Source: DSUN01 sp035527715
Lineage (GTDB): Bacteria; Planctomycetota; PUPC01; DSUN01
Assembly (NCBI GenBank): GCA_035527715.1
Contig: DATKZY010000240.1
Span: forward strand, 1 to 53,355
Direction of reading: 5' to 3'
DNA: 53,355 nt
Position numbers and translations under genes: made by a program
The notes under the pieces: model-generated
Database searches by the model: none
The model's input: the letters and a program-made list of their open reading frames with translations, nothing else
What the model was told of the DNA's origin: nothing
Shown: piece by piece, positions 1 through 8,314 of the stretch
Layout of the letters: the number at the start of each line of letters is the position of its first letter
Position numbering within the stretch: the first letter of the stretch is position 1

Positions 1-205
1 GCCTTCGCCCCGTTCTTCTCAGATGCCTATTGCCTTGTTCCCATTCCCCCTGTCCTGCTCTTCCCTGGCTCGTCTCGGCCACGCGGCGCAATGGACAAAG
101 CCGCCGTTGCACCCCCAGGCAGGTTGGACTGGCGGACGCCCTTGTGGTAGAACGCTTGGCGACGCGGTTGGCGATCCTGTGACCCTGTGATTGGAGGCAG
201 CGAGA
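1..205. other. Leading non-coding stretch
   Basis: No supportable gene is seen before the phosphodiesterase gene. The segment around 140-160 (TTGTGGTAGAACGCTTGG) resembles 3003-3021 (TTGTGGTAGAAGGCTTG), so a short dispersed repeat may be present, but two partial matches are weak support. Confidence 0.4.
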
Positions 206-2167
206 ATGGCGAAGCGCCCGTCGAAAGTGGTGGTCATCGGGTTCGACGCGCCCATCGTGAAGACGGTGCGGCGCTATATCAAGGCCGGCAAGCTGCCCAA
301 CCTGGCCAGGCTCTGCCGCCGTGGCGTGTGGGGCAACCACTGCCTCGTGCCACACCCCACCATCACGCCGCCCAACTGGACCACCATCGTCACCGGCGCC
401 TGGCTCGGCACCCACGGCGTCACCTGCTTCAACGTCCACAAGCCCGGCGACCCGCTGCTGACGACCCACCAGGGCTTCTTCGCCGAGGACGTGCAGGCGG
501 AGGTCTTCTGGAACGCCGCGGCCCGCGAGGGCAAGCGCGCCATCGTGATGAACTACCCGACGACCTACGGGCGCTCGGTGCGCAACGGCATCCGCATCGC
601 CGGGGCCGGCCTCGGCCCGAACGAGTGGCGAACCGTCGCGGGCGACTGGGCTATCGCGTGCAGCGCCGCCGCCGACACGCTGTTCACCACCGAGCCGATG
701 GCCCAGGCCACGCCCATCGAGGTCCGGCCGGCCAGGGGCTGGAAGAACGCCCCATCGAGCGCCGCGATGCTCGAGGCCGACCTGCCGCTGCCCGGCCGCC
801 AGGCCCTCGTGCCCCTGAAGCCCACGACCTGGCACCTCCTGCTCGCCGCCTCGAAGGGCACGGGGCTCGACACGGCCTACGTCTGCCCCGCCAGGGACGC
901 CAAGACCGCCTTCGCCCGCCTCCGGCTCGGGAGCTGGAGCGACACGTGCACCGCGAGCCTCCGCACCGCGAAGGGCACGCGCGAGGTCGTCTTCCGCCTC
1001 CGCCTCACGGAGCTGGCGCCCGACGGCTCGAAGGTGAAGCTCTACGTCACGCCCCTGTGCCAGACGAGCGGCTGGGCCACGCCCGCCTCCACGTGCGGGA
1101 AGCTCCGCGGCCTGCCCGGCCTCCCCCTCCCCAACACCTTCTACCCCGCCCACAACCTCGGCTGGATTGACAGCGCCGCGCTCCTCGACCTCATTGACGC
1201 GCAGAACACCTGGCTGGGCGCCGCCGCATCACGCCTGTTGAAGGCCGAGCGGTGGGACATCTTCGTCATGCACGCGCACTGCCCCGACCACTGCTACCAC
1301 GCCTTCCTCAACAAGCTCGACCCCGACGTGTGCCCCGACCGAAAGACCGTGGCCGAGTACCGCGGCGTCGAGCTCGGCTTCTACCAGAGCCTCGACCGCA
1401 TGGTCGGCACGATCCTCAAGGCCACCGACCCCGAAGAGACGCTCGTCGTCATCACCTCCGACCACGGCGCCGTGCCGACCGCGGGACGCTTCGAGAAGGA
1501 TTTCAAGGGCTTCGGCGTCGGCGAGCTCCTCACCAAGGCCGGCCTCACCGCCTGGAAGAAGGACCGCAAGACGGGGAAAGACGTCGTGGACTGGTCGAAG
1601 ACCAAGGCCGTCGCCCAGCGCTCCGTCTACGTCTACGTCAATCTCAAGGGGCGAGACCCTGGCGGCATCGTGAAGCCCGCCGACTGCGACGCCGTGTGCG
1701 ACGAGGTCATCCGCGTCCTCTACGACTACACCGACCCGAGGACGGGCAAGAAGCCCATTGCCTTCGCCCTGAAGAAGAGCGACGCGCGGATCATCGGCCT
1801 CTACGGCGACTACGTCGGCGACGTCGTCTACGGCGTCCACGCCGACGTGGCCGGGGAGCACGGCCGCCAGCTCACCACCGGCGACTTCGGCGTCGGCGAC
1901 ATGCACGGCCTGTTCCTCATGGCCGGCCCGGGCGTGAGAAAGGGCGTCGAGCTGAACCGCACGGTGTGGCTGACCGACATCGTGCCGACGCTGTGCTACC
2001 TGACGGGCTTCCCCGTGCCCGCCCAGGCCGAGGGCGCCGTGCTCTACCAGGCCCTCACCGAGCCGAATCTCTCCGGAGCGGCCGAGGCGCGCCTGCGGAA
2101 GGAGTTGGCCAAGCTCCAGGCGGTCTCCTCCGCCGAGCGCTCCCTCACCCACACCTACGAGGCGTGA
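206..2167 (+). CDS. Type I phosphodiesterase / alkaline phosphatase-like protein
   Basis: A 653-residue member of the alkaline phosphatase superfamily, nearest to the nucleotide pyrophosphatase/phosphodiesterase group. These enzymes hydrolyse phosphoesters with two metals and a Thr or Ser nucleophile. Visible motifs are the first metal Asp in VVIGFDAP (about residue 14), the nucleophile region TPPNWTTIVTG (Thr near residue 54 by analogy with NPP enzymes), HCPDHCYHAF near 360, VITSDHGAV near 430 and the late His in GDMHGLFLMAGPG. The ATG at 206 was chosen because GGAGG at 193-197 lies eight bases upstream; a TTG at 191 would destroy that site. No signal peptide is seen, so the protein is probably cytoplasmic. 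The substrate cannot be read from the sequence. Confidence 0.85.
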   Translation: MAKRPSKVVVIGFDAPIVKTVRRYIKAGKLPNLARLCRRGVWGNHCLVPHPTITPPNWTTIVTGAWLGTHGVTCFNVHKPGDPLLTTHQGFFAEDVQAEVFWNAAAREGKRAIVMNYPTTYGRSVRNGIRIAGAGLGPNEWRTVAGDWAIACSAAADTLFTTEPMAQATPIEVRPARGWKNAPSSAAMLEADLPLPGRQALVPLKPTTWHLLLAASKGTGLDTAYVCPARDAKTAFARLRLGSWSDTCTASLRTAKGTREVVFRLRLTELAPDGSKVKLYVTPLCQTSGWATPASTCGKLRGLPGLPLPNTFYPAHNLGWIDSAALLDLIDAQNTWLGAAASRLLKAERWDIFVMHAHCPDHCYHAFLNKLDPDVCPDRKTVAEYRGVELGFYQSLDRMVGTILKATDPEETLVVITSDHGAVPTAGRFEKDFKGFGVGELLTKAGLTAWKKDRKTGKDVVDWSKTKAVAQRSVYVYVNLKGRDPGGIVKPADCDAVCDEVIRVLYDYTDPRTGKKPIAFALKKSDARIIGLYGDYVGDVVYGVHADVAGEHGRQLTTGDFGVGDMHGLFLMAGPGVRKGVELNRTVWLTDIVPTLCYLTGFPVPAQAEGAVLYQALTEPNLSGAAEARLRKELAKLQAVSSAERSLTHTYEA

Positions 2168-2208
2168 GGGGGGGGAGCGCAGCCAGGGTCTTCCTCATTC
2201 CTGCCTTG

Positions 2209-2670
2209 TCAGGACTGAGGTTGGGGGAGGGGCAGGTCGGCGAGGAGGACAACGGAGGGCTGCTTGCCCTTGAACTTCCCGGCCAGCGGCTCGTCACACG
2301 TGACCAGGGGCGCGCCCACGAGGAGCGCCGAGGCCACATAGGTCGCGTCGTACGCCGAAATGCGGTGCTCGAGGGCCAGGCGCAATGCCTCTCTGAGAAT
2401 GCCGTCCGTCGCCACCCGGCTCAGGGGCAATCCCTGGAGTCTCACGACGCTCTCCAACGCGGAAGTCTCTGTGATGCGGGCGCGCCGGACGCACTTCCAC
2501 AGGATGTTCACCGACTCGATGTAGAAGAGCTCCGGCACGTGGAATTCCGTCCGCGGATCCCCTGCTGCCAGCGAGAAGAGCGCATGCGCCTTGTCCGAAT
2601 GTGGCTCGTTGACGAAGAGCTTGATCCCTACGCTTGCGTCCACGACATAGTGAGTGGCAACCGCTGTCAT
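2209..2670 (-). CDS. vapC: PIN-domain toxin, VapC family
   Basis: A 153-residue PIN-domain protein, the usual size of VapC ribonuclease toxins, which cleave tRNA or other RNA with Mg2+. The acidic active-site residues are visible: Asp in YVVDASVGIK near residue 11, Glu in LFYIESVNIL near 52, and Asp in ISAYDATYVAS plus LVTCDE in the C-terminal half. Its start overlaps the end of the upstream antitoxin gene by four bases (ATGA at 2667-2670), as is typical of translationally coupled toxin-antitoxin pairs. The gene is convergent with the preceding phosphodiesterase gene. The cleaved RNA is unknown. Confidence 0.88.
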   Translation of the reverse strand: MTAVATHYVVDASVGIKLFVNEPHSDKAHALFSLAAGDPRTEFHVPELFYIESVNILWKCVRRARITETSALESVVRLQGLPLSRVATDGILREALRLALEHRISAYDATYVASALLVGAPLVTCDEPLAGKFKGKQPSVVLLADLPLPQPQS

Positions 2671-2909
2671 CGGGCGCGGTCCTCCCGCAGCATCTCATCG
2701 GTCGTCGGGGAGCCGGGTGGAAGGGTGATGCGATTGCGGCGAATGTCGTCCAGGAGTTGTGACACCCGCGCGCGCTCACGCTTGAGCGCGAGCGCCCCAT
2801 CGAGCAGCTCGATCACCTCCGCGCGCAGCGAGCGCCTCTCGGCCCGGGCCAGGTGCCGCAGCTCGTTGTGCATTTGCTCCGGGACATCTCGCACGTTCAG
2901 ATTGCCCAT
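2667..2909 (-). CDS. vapB: Ribbon-helix-helix antitoxin, VapB/FitA-like
   Basis: An 80-residue protein beginning MGNLNVRDVPEQMHNELR, which reads as a FitA/Arc-type ribbon-helix-helix domain: a beta strand with LNVRDVP, then helices with LRHLARAERRSLRAEVIELL. Such antitoxins bind the cognate PIN toxin with their C-terminal tail and repress their own operon. The start at 2909 has AAGGAGAA just upstream; a longer frame upstream is rejected because it would cover the promoter at 2935-2963. The gene stops inside the vapC start by an ATGA overlap. Confidence 0.85.
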   Translation of the reverse strand: MGNLNVRDVPEQMHNELRHLARAERRSLRAEVIELLDGALALKRERARVSQLLDDIRRNRITLPPGSPTTDEMLREDRAR

Positions 2910-2934
2910 AGTAATTCTCCTTGTCTCTCGATTC

Positions 2935-2963
2935 AGTATACCGCGCATGGGCGCAAAATGCAA
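2935..2963 (-). promoter_or_regulatory. Sigma70-type promoter of vapBC
   Basis: Read on the reverse strand, a -35 TTGCAT (2958-2963) is followed by a 17-base spacer and a -10 TATACT (2935-2940). It lies 26 bases before the vapB ATG. The spacer contains the palindrome TGCGCCCATGCGCG, which could be an antitoxin operator; that part is inference. Confidence 0.6.
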
Positions 2964-3122
2964 CCATATTGGCGGGAGGCGGCTTGAAGCGGCTCCAGCC
3001 TTTGTGGTAGAAGGCTTGTTCCGCGTGCGGGCCTGGCCCGAGGGCCTCCGAGGGCTATGCACGCCCTACCTTTCTGTCGTCTTTCGTTGCGGCCAAGGGC
3101 CGCTCCGGGCGAAAGGGCAACT

Positions 3123-4247
3123 ATGTCAGCGATGACGATGCGGGAGCGAATGCTGGCGCTCATTCAGGGGCGGCCGCACGACCGCGTGGCGTTCGTGCAA
3201 TACAGCGGCATCGCCGCGCCCAACGACGAGGTGTGGGCGCACGTGGGCCGAGGCCGCGTGGGGCTGCTCCAGTGGTGCAGCATCCACCGCGTCGAGTCGC
3301 CCCACTGCCGCTTCGAGCACGAGGACTTCGAGCGCGACGGCCAGCGCTTCCGCCGCACGACGCTCCACACGCCCGCCGGCTCGCTGGTCGAGGAGCGCCA
3401 GTTCGAGCCTGCCTACGGCTCCAGTTCCATCCGCCGACACTATGTCCAGGAGCCGAGCGACTACGACGTCCTGATCGCCTACCTCCGCGACGGCATCGTG
3501 ATGGACGCCTACGACGCCTATCGCAAGGTGGACGCGGGGCTGGGCGACGACGGGTTGCCGCTCCCCGCCGTCGAGCGCACGCCTTACCAGCAGCTCTGGG
3601 TGCAATGGGCGGGGCTGACGAATCTCTCCGTCCACCTGGCCGAATGCCCCGACAAGGTGGAGGCGGCTATGGAACTTCTGCGGCAGCGGGCCAGGCTCAT
3701 CTTCGAGCTGGCTCTTCGCTCGCCCGCGCCGTTCATTGATTTTCCCGACAACATCACCGCCCCGGCCATCGGCCCCGAGCGCTTCCGCCACTATTGCGTG
3801 CCGCTCTACAACGAGCTGGCCGCCATGCTCGCCGAGCGGGAGGCCTACGTGTTCGTGCACATGGACGGCCATCTCAAGCCGCTGTGGGACGCCATCGGCA
3901 CGTGCGGCGTTCGGGGGATTGATTCGCTCTCGCCCCCGCCCGACAACGACACCTCGGTTGCTGTCGCGCGCGCGATGTGGCCCGAGATGCGCCTGTGGGT
4001 CAACTTCCCCTCGTCGTGTCACCTGCGCGGCTACAAGGGCGCGCGCAAGGTCGCCGAGCGGATTCTCGAAGAGGACGCCCGCTCGGGCCTCCTCCAGATT
4101 CAGGTCTCCGAGAACGTCCCCCGCGACGCGTGGCGCGACAGCTACCGCGCGATCGCCGATGCGATTGATGCGTTCGCGGGCGCGAAGCCAAGAGAGATTC
4201 CTCGACAAGCTCGGAATGACGACGGGCATAGGCGCCGCGCGCAGTAG
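3123..4247 (+). CDS. Uroporphyrinogen decarboxylase-like (URO-D family) protein
   Basis: A 374-residue protein with the look of the broad URO-D/MtaA-CmuA family rather than true HemE. It has an N-terminal MTMRERMLALIQGRPHDRVA, a segment DFPDNITAPAIGPERFRHY near 220 and VFVHMDGHLKPLWDAIG near 260, which fit the family's TIM barrel. Family members decarboxylate uroporphyrinogen or move methyl groups to corrinoids; genes like this in planctomycete sugar clusters are usually unassigned. The ATG at 3123 follows AAAGGG at 3112-3117. The last 18 residues come from a dispersed repeat (4194-4220) and are probably not part of the original fold. Confidence 0.75.
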   Translation: MSAMTMRERMLALIQGRPHDRVAFVQYSGIAAPNDEVWAHVGRGRVGLLQWCSIHRVESPHCRFEHEDFERDGQRFRRTTLHTPAGSLVEERQFEPAYGSSSIRRHYVQEPSDYDVLIAYLRDGIVMDAYDAYRKVDAGLGDDGLPLPAVERTPYQQLWVQWAGLTNLSVHLAECPDKVEAAMELLRQRARLIFELALRSPAPFIDFPDNITAPAIGPERFRHYCVPLYNELAAMLAEREAYVFVHMDGHLKPLWDAIGTCGVRGIDSLSPPPDNDTSVAVARAMWPEMRLWVNFPSSCHLRGYKGARKVAERILEEDARSGLLQIQVSENVPRDAWRDSYRAIADAIDAFAGAKPREIPRQARNDDGHRRRAQ

Positions 4248-4279
4248 CACGGTCATGCTGAGCGACAGCGAAGCATCTC
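4194..4279. repeat. REP-like inverted pair overlapping the URO-D stop
   Basis: Two related units lie in opposite orientation: 4194-4220 (GAGATTCCTCGACAAGC then TCGGAATGAC) and 4252-4279 (GTCATGCTGAGCGACAGC then GAAGCATCTC). Reverse-complemented, the first unit aligns with the second at most positions. The family GTCATTCTGAGC...GAATCTC is widespread as an interspersed repeat in environmental bacterial genomes. The left unit encodes the tail REIPRQARNDD of the URO-D-like protein. Confidence 0.75.
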
Positions 4280-4295
4280 TCCGACGGCCTGGCAC

Positions 4296-4324
4296 TTGAC
4301 GGGCCGTCGCCAGTTAGCTACTAT
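4296..4324 (+). promoter_or_regulatory. Candidate sigma70 promoter for the oxidoreductase pair
   Basis: TTGACG (4296-4301), a 17-base spacer and TACTAT (4319-4324) lie 54 bases before the start at 4379 and directly downstream of the repeat pair. The -35 matches 5 of 6 consensus bases and the -10 matches 4 of 6. Confidence 0.5.
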
Positions 4325-4378
4325 CGCTCACAGCAAGGTGGCGCTCTTTTCTGCTCACTTCCAGCGAGGGCAGGTGAG

Positions 4379-5677
4379 ATGAACCGACGTGGTTTCTTGC
4401 GGACGGCGGGGACGGGCTTGATTGGCGCGGGGCTGGGCTCGCTCGTCGTGCCCCGGTGGTCCCTGGCGGCGCCGCCCAGCGAGCAGGTCGTCATGGGCCA
4501 CATCGGCGTCGGCGGCATGGGCAGCGGACACGTCGGCTGGTTCCTCGGCTCCCCACAAGTCCGCGTGATCGCCATCTGCGACGTGGATGAGGGCCACCTC
4601 AATTCGAACCTCCAGAAGGTCCGCAACCACTACAAGAACACCGAGGCCTCCGGCTACCGCGACTTCCGACAGGTGCTCGACCGCACGGACATTGATGCCA
4701 TCTCGACCGCCACGCCCGACCACTGGCGCGCGATGATCGTCACCCACGCCTTCATGGCCGGCAAGGACGTCTACGCCGAGAAGCCCCTCGCCCACAACTA
4801 TCTCGAGGCCCAGGCCATGCTCCGCCTGGGGACCCGCTACAAGCGCGTCTACCAGCTCGGCACCCAGATCCACGCCGGCGACAACTATCATCGCGTCGTC
4901 GAGCTCGTCCGCTCAGGCATCCTCGGCAAGATTCACACCCTGCGCGTCTGGAGCAGCGGCGGCGCGGGCGTCATCGGCCCCACGCCCAACGCCCAGGTGC
5001 CGCCGAACTTCGACTACGACTTCTGGCTCGGCCCCGCCCCGTGGCGGCCCTACGACCCCGGGCACACGCACTTCCGCTTCCGCTACTTCCTCGACTTCTC
5101 GTGCGGCCACTACGCCGACTTCTGGTGCCACATCAGCGACGTCGGCTTCTGGGCCGCCGACATCAAGACGACCCCCAAGACCATCACCGCCCGCGGCGCC
5201 CTCCAGAAGCAGGGCATCGCCGACGCCCCGCGCACGATTGACGTGGATCTCGAGTTCCCCGACGGCCTCAAGTACTTCTGGACCAGCTCGACCCCGCAGA
5301 CCCCTGAGAACTGCGGCTGGGGCATGGCCTGCACCTTCTACGGCACCGAGGGCGCGCTCACCTGCAACTACGGCGAGCGTGCCATCTTCCTCGGCGGCCA
5401 GAGGCTTCGCGACATCGAGAGCGTGCCCAAGACCGTGCCGCGTTCGCCCGGCCACCACGTCAACTTCCTCCAGTGCGTCAAGAGCCGGGCGCTCACCGAG
5501 AGCAACCTCCCCTACGTCGTCAACATGACCACGCCCATGTTCTTCGGCCGCATCAGCCTCGTCCTTGGCGGCCGCACCCTCCACTGGGACGAATCGAAGA
5601 AGCAGTTCACCGGCGACGACGAGGCCAACCGCCTCCTCGGCCGCGTCTACCGCCAGCCGTGGGCCTTGCCCGCCTGA
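4379..5677 (+). CDS. Tat-exported Gfo/Idh/MocA family oxidoreductase (copy 1)
   Basis: A 432-residue NAD(P)-dependent oxidoreductase of the Gfo/Idh/MocA family, acting on sugars or cyclitols. The N-terminus MNRRGFLRTAG is a twin-arginine signal followed by a hydrophobic stretch to about residue 30, so export of the folded, cofactor-loaded enzyme is expected. The Rossmann motif is IGVGGMGSG (42-50) and the catalytic EKP is at 134-136 in YAEKPLAHNY. The C-terminal half contains YDFWLGPAPWRPY, common in the planctomycete exported subgroup. A paralogue follows 42 bases downstream. The exact substrate is unknown. Confidence 0.88.
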   Translation: MNRRGFLRTAGTGLIGAGLGSLVVPRWSLAAPPSEQVVMGHIGVGGMGSGHVGWFLGSPQVRVIAICDVDEGHLNSNLQKVRNHYKNTEASGYRDFRQVLDRTDIDAISTATPDHWRAMIVTHAFMAGKDVYAEKPLAHNYLEAQAMLRLGTRYKRVYQLGTQIHAGDNYHRVVELVRSGILGKIHTLRVWSSGGAGVIGPTPNAQVPPNFDYDFWLGPAPWRPYDPGHTHFRFRYFLDFSCGHYADFWCHISDVGFWAADIKTTPKTITARGALQKQGIADAPRTIDVDLEFPDGLKYFWTSSTPQTPENCGWGMACTFYGTEGALTCNYGERAIFLGGQRLRDIESVPKTVPRSPGHHVNFLQCVKSRALTESNLPYVVNMTTPMFFGRISLVLGGRTLHWDESKKQFTGDDEANRLLGRVYRQPWALPA

Positions 5678-7015
5678 CGAGGCGCGAAGCCCAATGCCCC
5701 GAGGAAGGAGGGCAAGAGAGTGAAGCGGCGAAGCTTTCTGAAGGCCGCAGGCAGGGGCATCGTCGGCACGGGCGCAGCCTTGCTCGTCCTGCCGAGCCGC
5801 GCGCGGGGAGCATCCCCAAGCGACACGCTTCGCGTGGCCTGCATCGGCGTCCGGGGAAGAGGGGGGTCGCTCCTCGGCGCATCCCTCCACCAGCGCGACG
5901 TGGAGGTCGTCGCCGTGTGCGACGTGGATGCGGAGGTGCTCGCCAAGCGCCTCCAGCAGGTTCACGCGCAGTACAAGAACGAGACGGCGAAGGGCTACGG
6001 GGACTTCCGCCGTGTGCTCGAACGCGACGACATAGACGCTATCACCGCAGGCACCCCTGATCACTGGCACGCCCCCATCGCCTGCATGGCCTTCCAGGCG
6101 GGGAAGGACGTCTACTCCGAGAAGCCGCTCGCGCACAACTACGAAGAGGCGCAGGCCATGCTCCGCCTCGCCGCTCGCTACAAGCGCGTCTTCCAACTCG
6201 GCACCCAGATCCACGCGGGCGACAACTACCACCGCGTCGTCGAGCTCGTCCGCTCGGGCGCCCTGGGGAAGATCCACACCGTCCACGTCTGGAAGGGGGG
6301 CGGCACGGGTGTCATCCCCTGCTCGCCGCTGCCTCCCGTGCCGCAGCACCTCGACTACGACCTGTGGCTCGGCCCCGCCCCCTGGCGCCCCTACCATCCC
6401 CGCCACGTGCACGGCTCCTTCCGCAGCTTCCTCGACTTCTCCACGGGCGTGTACGCGGACTTCTGGTGCCACATCAGCGATATCGCCTTCTGGGCGCTCG
6501 GCCTGGGTGCCCCGAGCACCATCACGGCCCGAGGCGAGTTCCAGACCGAGGGTATGGCCGACGCGCCGAAGTGGATTGACGTTGACGTCGAGTTCCCCAA
6601 CGGCCCGAAGTACCTCTGGACCTCTCGTCGCCCGAACGCGCCCGGAAAGGTCGGTGGGGGGATCGGCTGCTGGTTCGAGGGCACGAACGGCGCTCTCGTG
6701 TGCGACTACGGCAGCCGCGAGGTGTTTCTTGGAGGGCAGGTTCTCCGGGACATCACCGAGGTGCCGAAGAGCATCCCTCGCTCGCCGGGCCACGAGCGGA
6801 ACTTCTTCGACTGCGTGAAGACTCGGGCGCTCACCGAGAGCAACCTGCCGTATGTCGTCAACATGACCACGCCCATGTTCTTCGGCCGCATCAGCCTCGT
6901 CCTTGGCGGCCGCACCCTCCACTGGGACGAATCGAGGAAGCAATTCACCGGCGACGACGAGGCCAACCGCCTCCTTGGCCGCGTCTACCGCCAGCCGTGG
7001 GCCCTGCCCGCGTGA
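5491..7015 (+). repeat. Near-identical 3' ends of the two tandem oxidoreductase genes
   Basis: 5491-5677 and 6829-7015 are direct repeats of 187 bases differing at only a handful of positions, mostly third codon positions. At the protein level there is one visible change (ESKKQF versus ESRKQF). The feature spans both arms and the material between. Confidence 0.85.
5720..7015 (+). CDS. Tat-exported Gfo/Idh/MocA family oxidoreductase (copy 2)
   Basis: A 431-residue paralogue of the preceding gene with the same layout: twin-arginine signal (MKRRSFLKAAG), Rossmann motif GVRGRGGS, EKP in YSEKPLAHNY and YDLWLGPAPWRPY. It starts with GTG at 5720, supported by GGAGG at 5707-5711 eight bases upstream. 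Its last 62 codons are almost identical in DNA to those of copy 1, while the rest is much more diverged. The two genes are probably co-transcribed. They may form a hetero-oligomer or act on different substrates; this cannot be decided here. Confidence 0.88.
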   Translation: MKRRSFLKAAGRGIVGTGAALLVLPSRARGASPSDTLRVACIGVRGRGGSLLGASLHQRDVEVVAVCDVDAEVLAKRLQQVHAQYKNETAKGYGDFRRVLERDDIDAITAGTPDHWHAPIACMAFQAGKDVYSEKPLAHNYEEAQAMLRLAARYKRVFQLGTQIHAGDNYHRVVELVRSGALGKIHTVHVWKGGGTGVIPCSPLPPVPQHLDYDLWLGPAPWRPYHPRHVHGSFRSFLDFSTGVYADFWCHISDIAFWALGLGAPSTITARGEFQTEGMADAPKWIDVDVEFPNGPKYLWTSRRPNAPGKVGGGIGCWFEGTNGALVCDYGSREVFLGGQVLRDITEVPKSIPRSPGHERNFFDCVKTRALTESNLPYVVNMTTPMFFGRISLVLGGRTLHWDESRKQFTGDDEANRLLGRVYRQPWALPA

Positions 7016-7020
7016 GAAGC

Positions 7021-7049
7021 TTGACTCCCCGCTGCGCGGGGTGTAGGAT
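7021..7049 (+). promoter_or_regulatory. Promoter placing Uma2 as a leaderless gene
   Basis: TTGACT (7021-7026), a 17-base spacer and TAGGAT (7044-7049) end six bases before the ATG at 7056, so the expected transcription start is at or next to the A of the start codon. The spacer holds CCCCGCTGCGCGGGG, a 6-bp perfect inverted repeat that could be an operator. Confidence 0.5.
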
Positions 7050-7055
7050 TGAGGC

Positions 7056-7634
7056 ATGGCAACGACTGCTGAAATCACAACCGCCGAGCAACTGCTCCAG
7101 GCCCCAGACCTGGGGCCGTGCGAACTGGTGCGTGGGGAACTCATCATGGTGTCGCCCGCCGGATACGCGCATGGCAGCATCGCTGGCCGCATCACGAGAG
7201 CATTGGCCAATTTCGTGGAGGCCAAAGGGTTGGGGGATGTGCTCAGCGCGGAGCCCGGTTTCCTCATCGCCCGCGACCCCGACACGGTTCGCGCGCCCGA
7301 TGTGGCCTTCGTCCGCGCTGATCGAATCCCCGCAGGCGAGAAGGCACGCTTCTTCGAGGGTGCCCCGGACCTGGCGGTCGAGGTGCTTTCCCCCAACGAC
7401 AGGGCCAGCGAGGTCAACGCCAAGGTCCAGGACTGGCTCGACGCCGGCTGCCCCATGGTCTGGGTCGTGGACCCGGCGACCAGGACGGTCTCGGTCTACC
7501 GCGGCCGCACGGAGATCGCAGTCTTGGGCGCGACCGACACGCTCAGTGGTGGCGACGTCCTTCCCGGCTTCACCCTCCCGGTTGCAGACATTCTCACAAG
7601 GCAGGGAACACCCCGCGATCAACCAACCATTTAG
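7056..7634 (+). CDS. Uma2 family endonuclease-like protein (DUF820)
   Basis: A 192-residue protein of the Uma2 family, whose fold is a PD-(D/E)XK restriction-type nuclease. Visible landmarks are YELV-like CELVRGELIMVSP near 24-37, APDVAFVRADR near 88, LAVEVLSPNDRASEV near 108 with the expected acidic residues, and the C-terminal CPMVWVVDPATRTVSVYR. The family is strongly multiplied in cyanobacteria and planctomycetes, often as solitary copies, and its biological role is unresolved. There is no good ribosome binding site; a promoter ends six bases upstream of the ATG. Confidence 0.85.
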   Translation: MATTAEITTAEQLLQAPDLGPCELVRGELIMVSPAGYAHGSIAGRITRALANFVEAKGLGDVLSAEPGFLIARDPDTVRAPDVAFVRADRIPAGEKARFFEGAPDLAVEVLSPNDRASEVNAKVQDWLDAGCPMVWVVDPATRTVSVYRGRTEIAVLGATDTLSGGDVLPGFTLPVADILTRQGTPRDQPTI

Positions 7635-7646
7635 GAGGACATGACC

Positions 7647-8237
7647 ATGCGTCGGATGGCGATTGTGGCGATGGCGTGCGCGTTGGCGGCGGCCGCGTGG
7701 GCGGGCGAGGCGGTCGAGGAGGGATTCGTGAGCCTCTTCGACGGGAAGACGCTCGAAGGCTGGAAGGGCGCCGTCACGGGCTACACGGCCGAGGACGGCC
7801 TCCTCGTGTGCCAGGAGAAGGGCGGCGGAAACCTGATGACCGCCAAAGAGTTCGGCGACATGATCTTCCGCTTCGAGTTCAAGTTCGGGCCGGGCGGCAA
7901 CAACGGCGTCTCGGTCCGCGGCCACGAGATCCAAGTCCTCGACGACTACGCCGACAAGCACAAGGCCCTCAAGCCCTGCCAATACCACGGCTCGATCTAC
8001 TGCAAGGTGCCCGCCAAGCGCGGCGCCACCAAGCCCGCCGGCGAGTGGAACACCGAGGAAATCCAGGTGAAGGGCACCCAGTGGACGGTCACGGTCAACG
8101 GCCAGGTGGTCGTGGACTGCGATATCTCGACCGTGGCTGGGCTGGAGGGCGTGGCCAAGCGCGCCAAGGGGCCGCTGGGCTTCATGGGCCACGGCTGCCG
8201 CGTCGAGTTCCGGAACCTGAGGGTCAAGGAGCTGTGA
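7647..8237 (+). CDS. Secreted DUF1080 (3-keto-disaccharide hydrolase-like) protein
   Basis: A 196-residue secreted protein. A Sec signal peptide (RRMAIVAMACALAAAAWAGE) is followed by the DUF1080 hallmark FVSLFDGKTLEGWKG, then FRFEFKFGPGGNNGVSVRG and NTEEIQVKGTQWTVTVNGQVV. The fold is concanavalin-like, and characterised members hydrolyse 3-keto-glycosides. The ATG at 7647 is preferred over the one at 7641 because AGGAGG (7633-7638) is then eight bases away. It follows Uma2 by 12 bases and the MocA-type dehydrogenases upstream, which could create the keto sugars; that link is inference. Confidence 0.85.
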   Translation: MRRMAIVAMACALAAAAWAGEAVEEGFVSLFDGKTLEGWKGAVTGYTAEDGLLVCQEKGGGNLMTAKEFGDMIFRFEFKFGPGGNNGVSVRGHEIQVLDDYADKHKALKPCQYHGSIYCKVPAKRGATKPAGEWNTEEIQVKGTQWTVTVNGQVVVDCDISTVAGLEGVAKRAKGPLGFMGHGCRVEFRNLRVKEL

Positions 8238-8314
8238 GCCGGCGAGCCCCGCTGCCACAGAGGATCACCTGCGCGCGTGGGCACGTGACGCCCATCGTCC
8301 ATCCTGTCCACCGA

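Noticed and set aside
3003..3021. Dispersed repeat with TTGTGGTAGAAGGCTTG, matching near 140-160
   Set aside because: Only two short partial copies are visible, too little to define a family.
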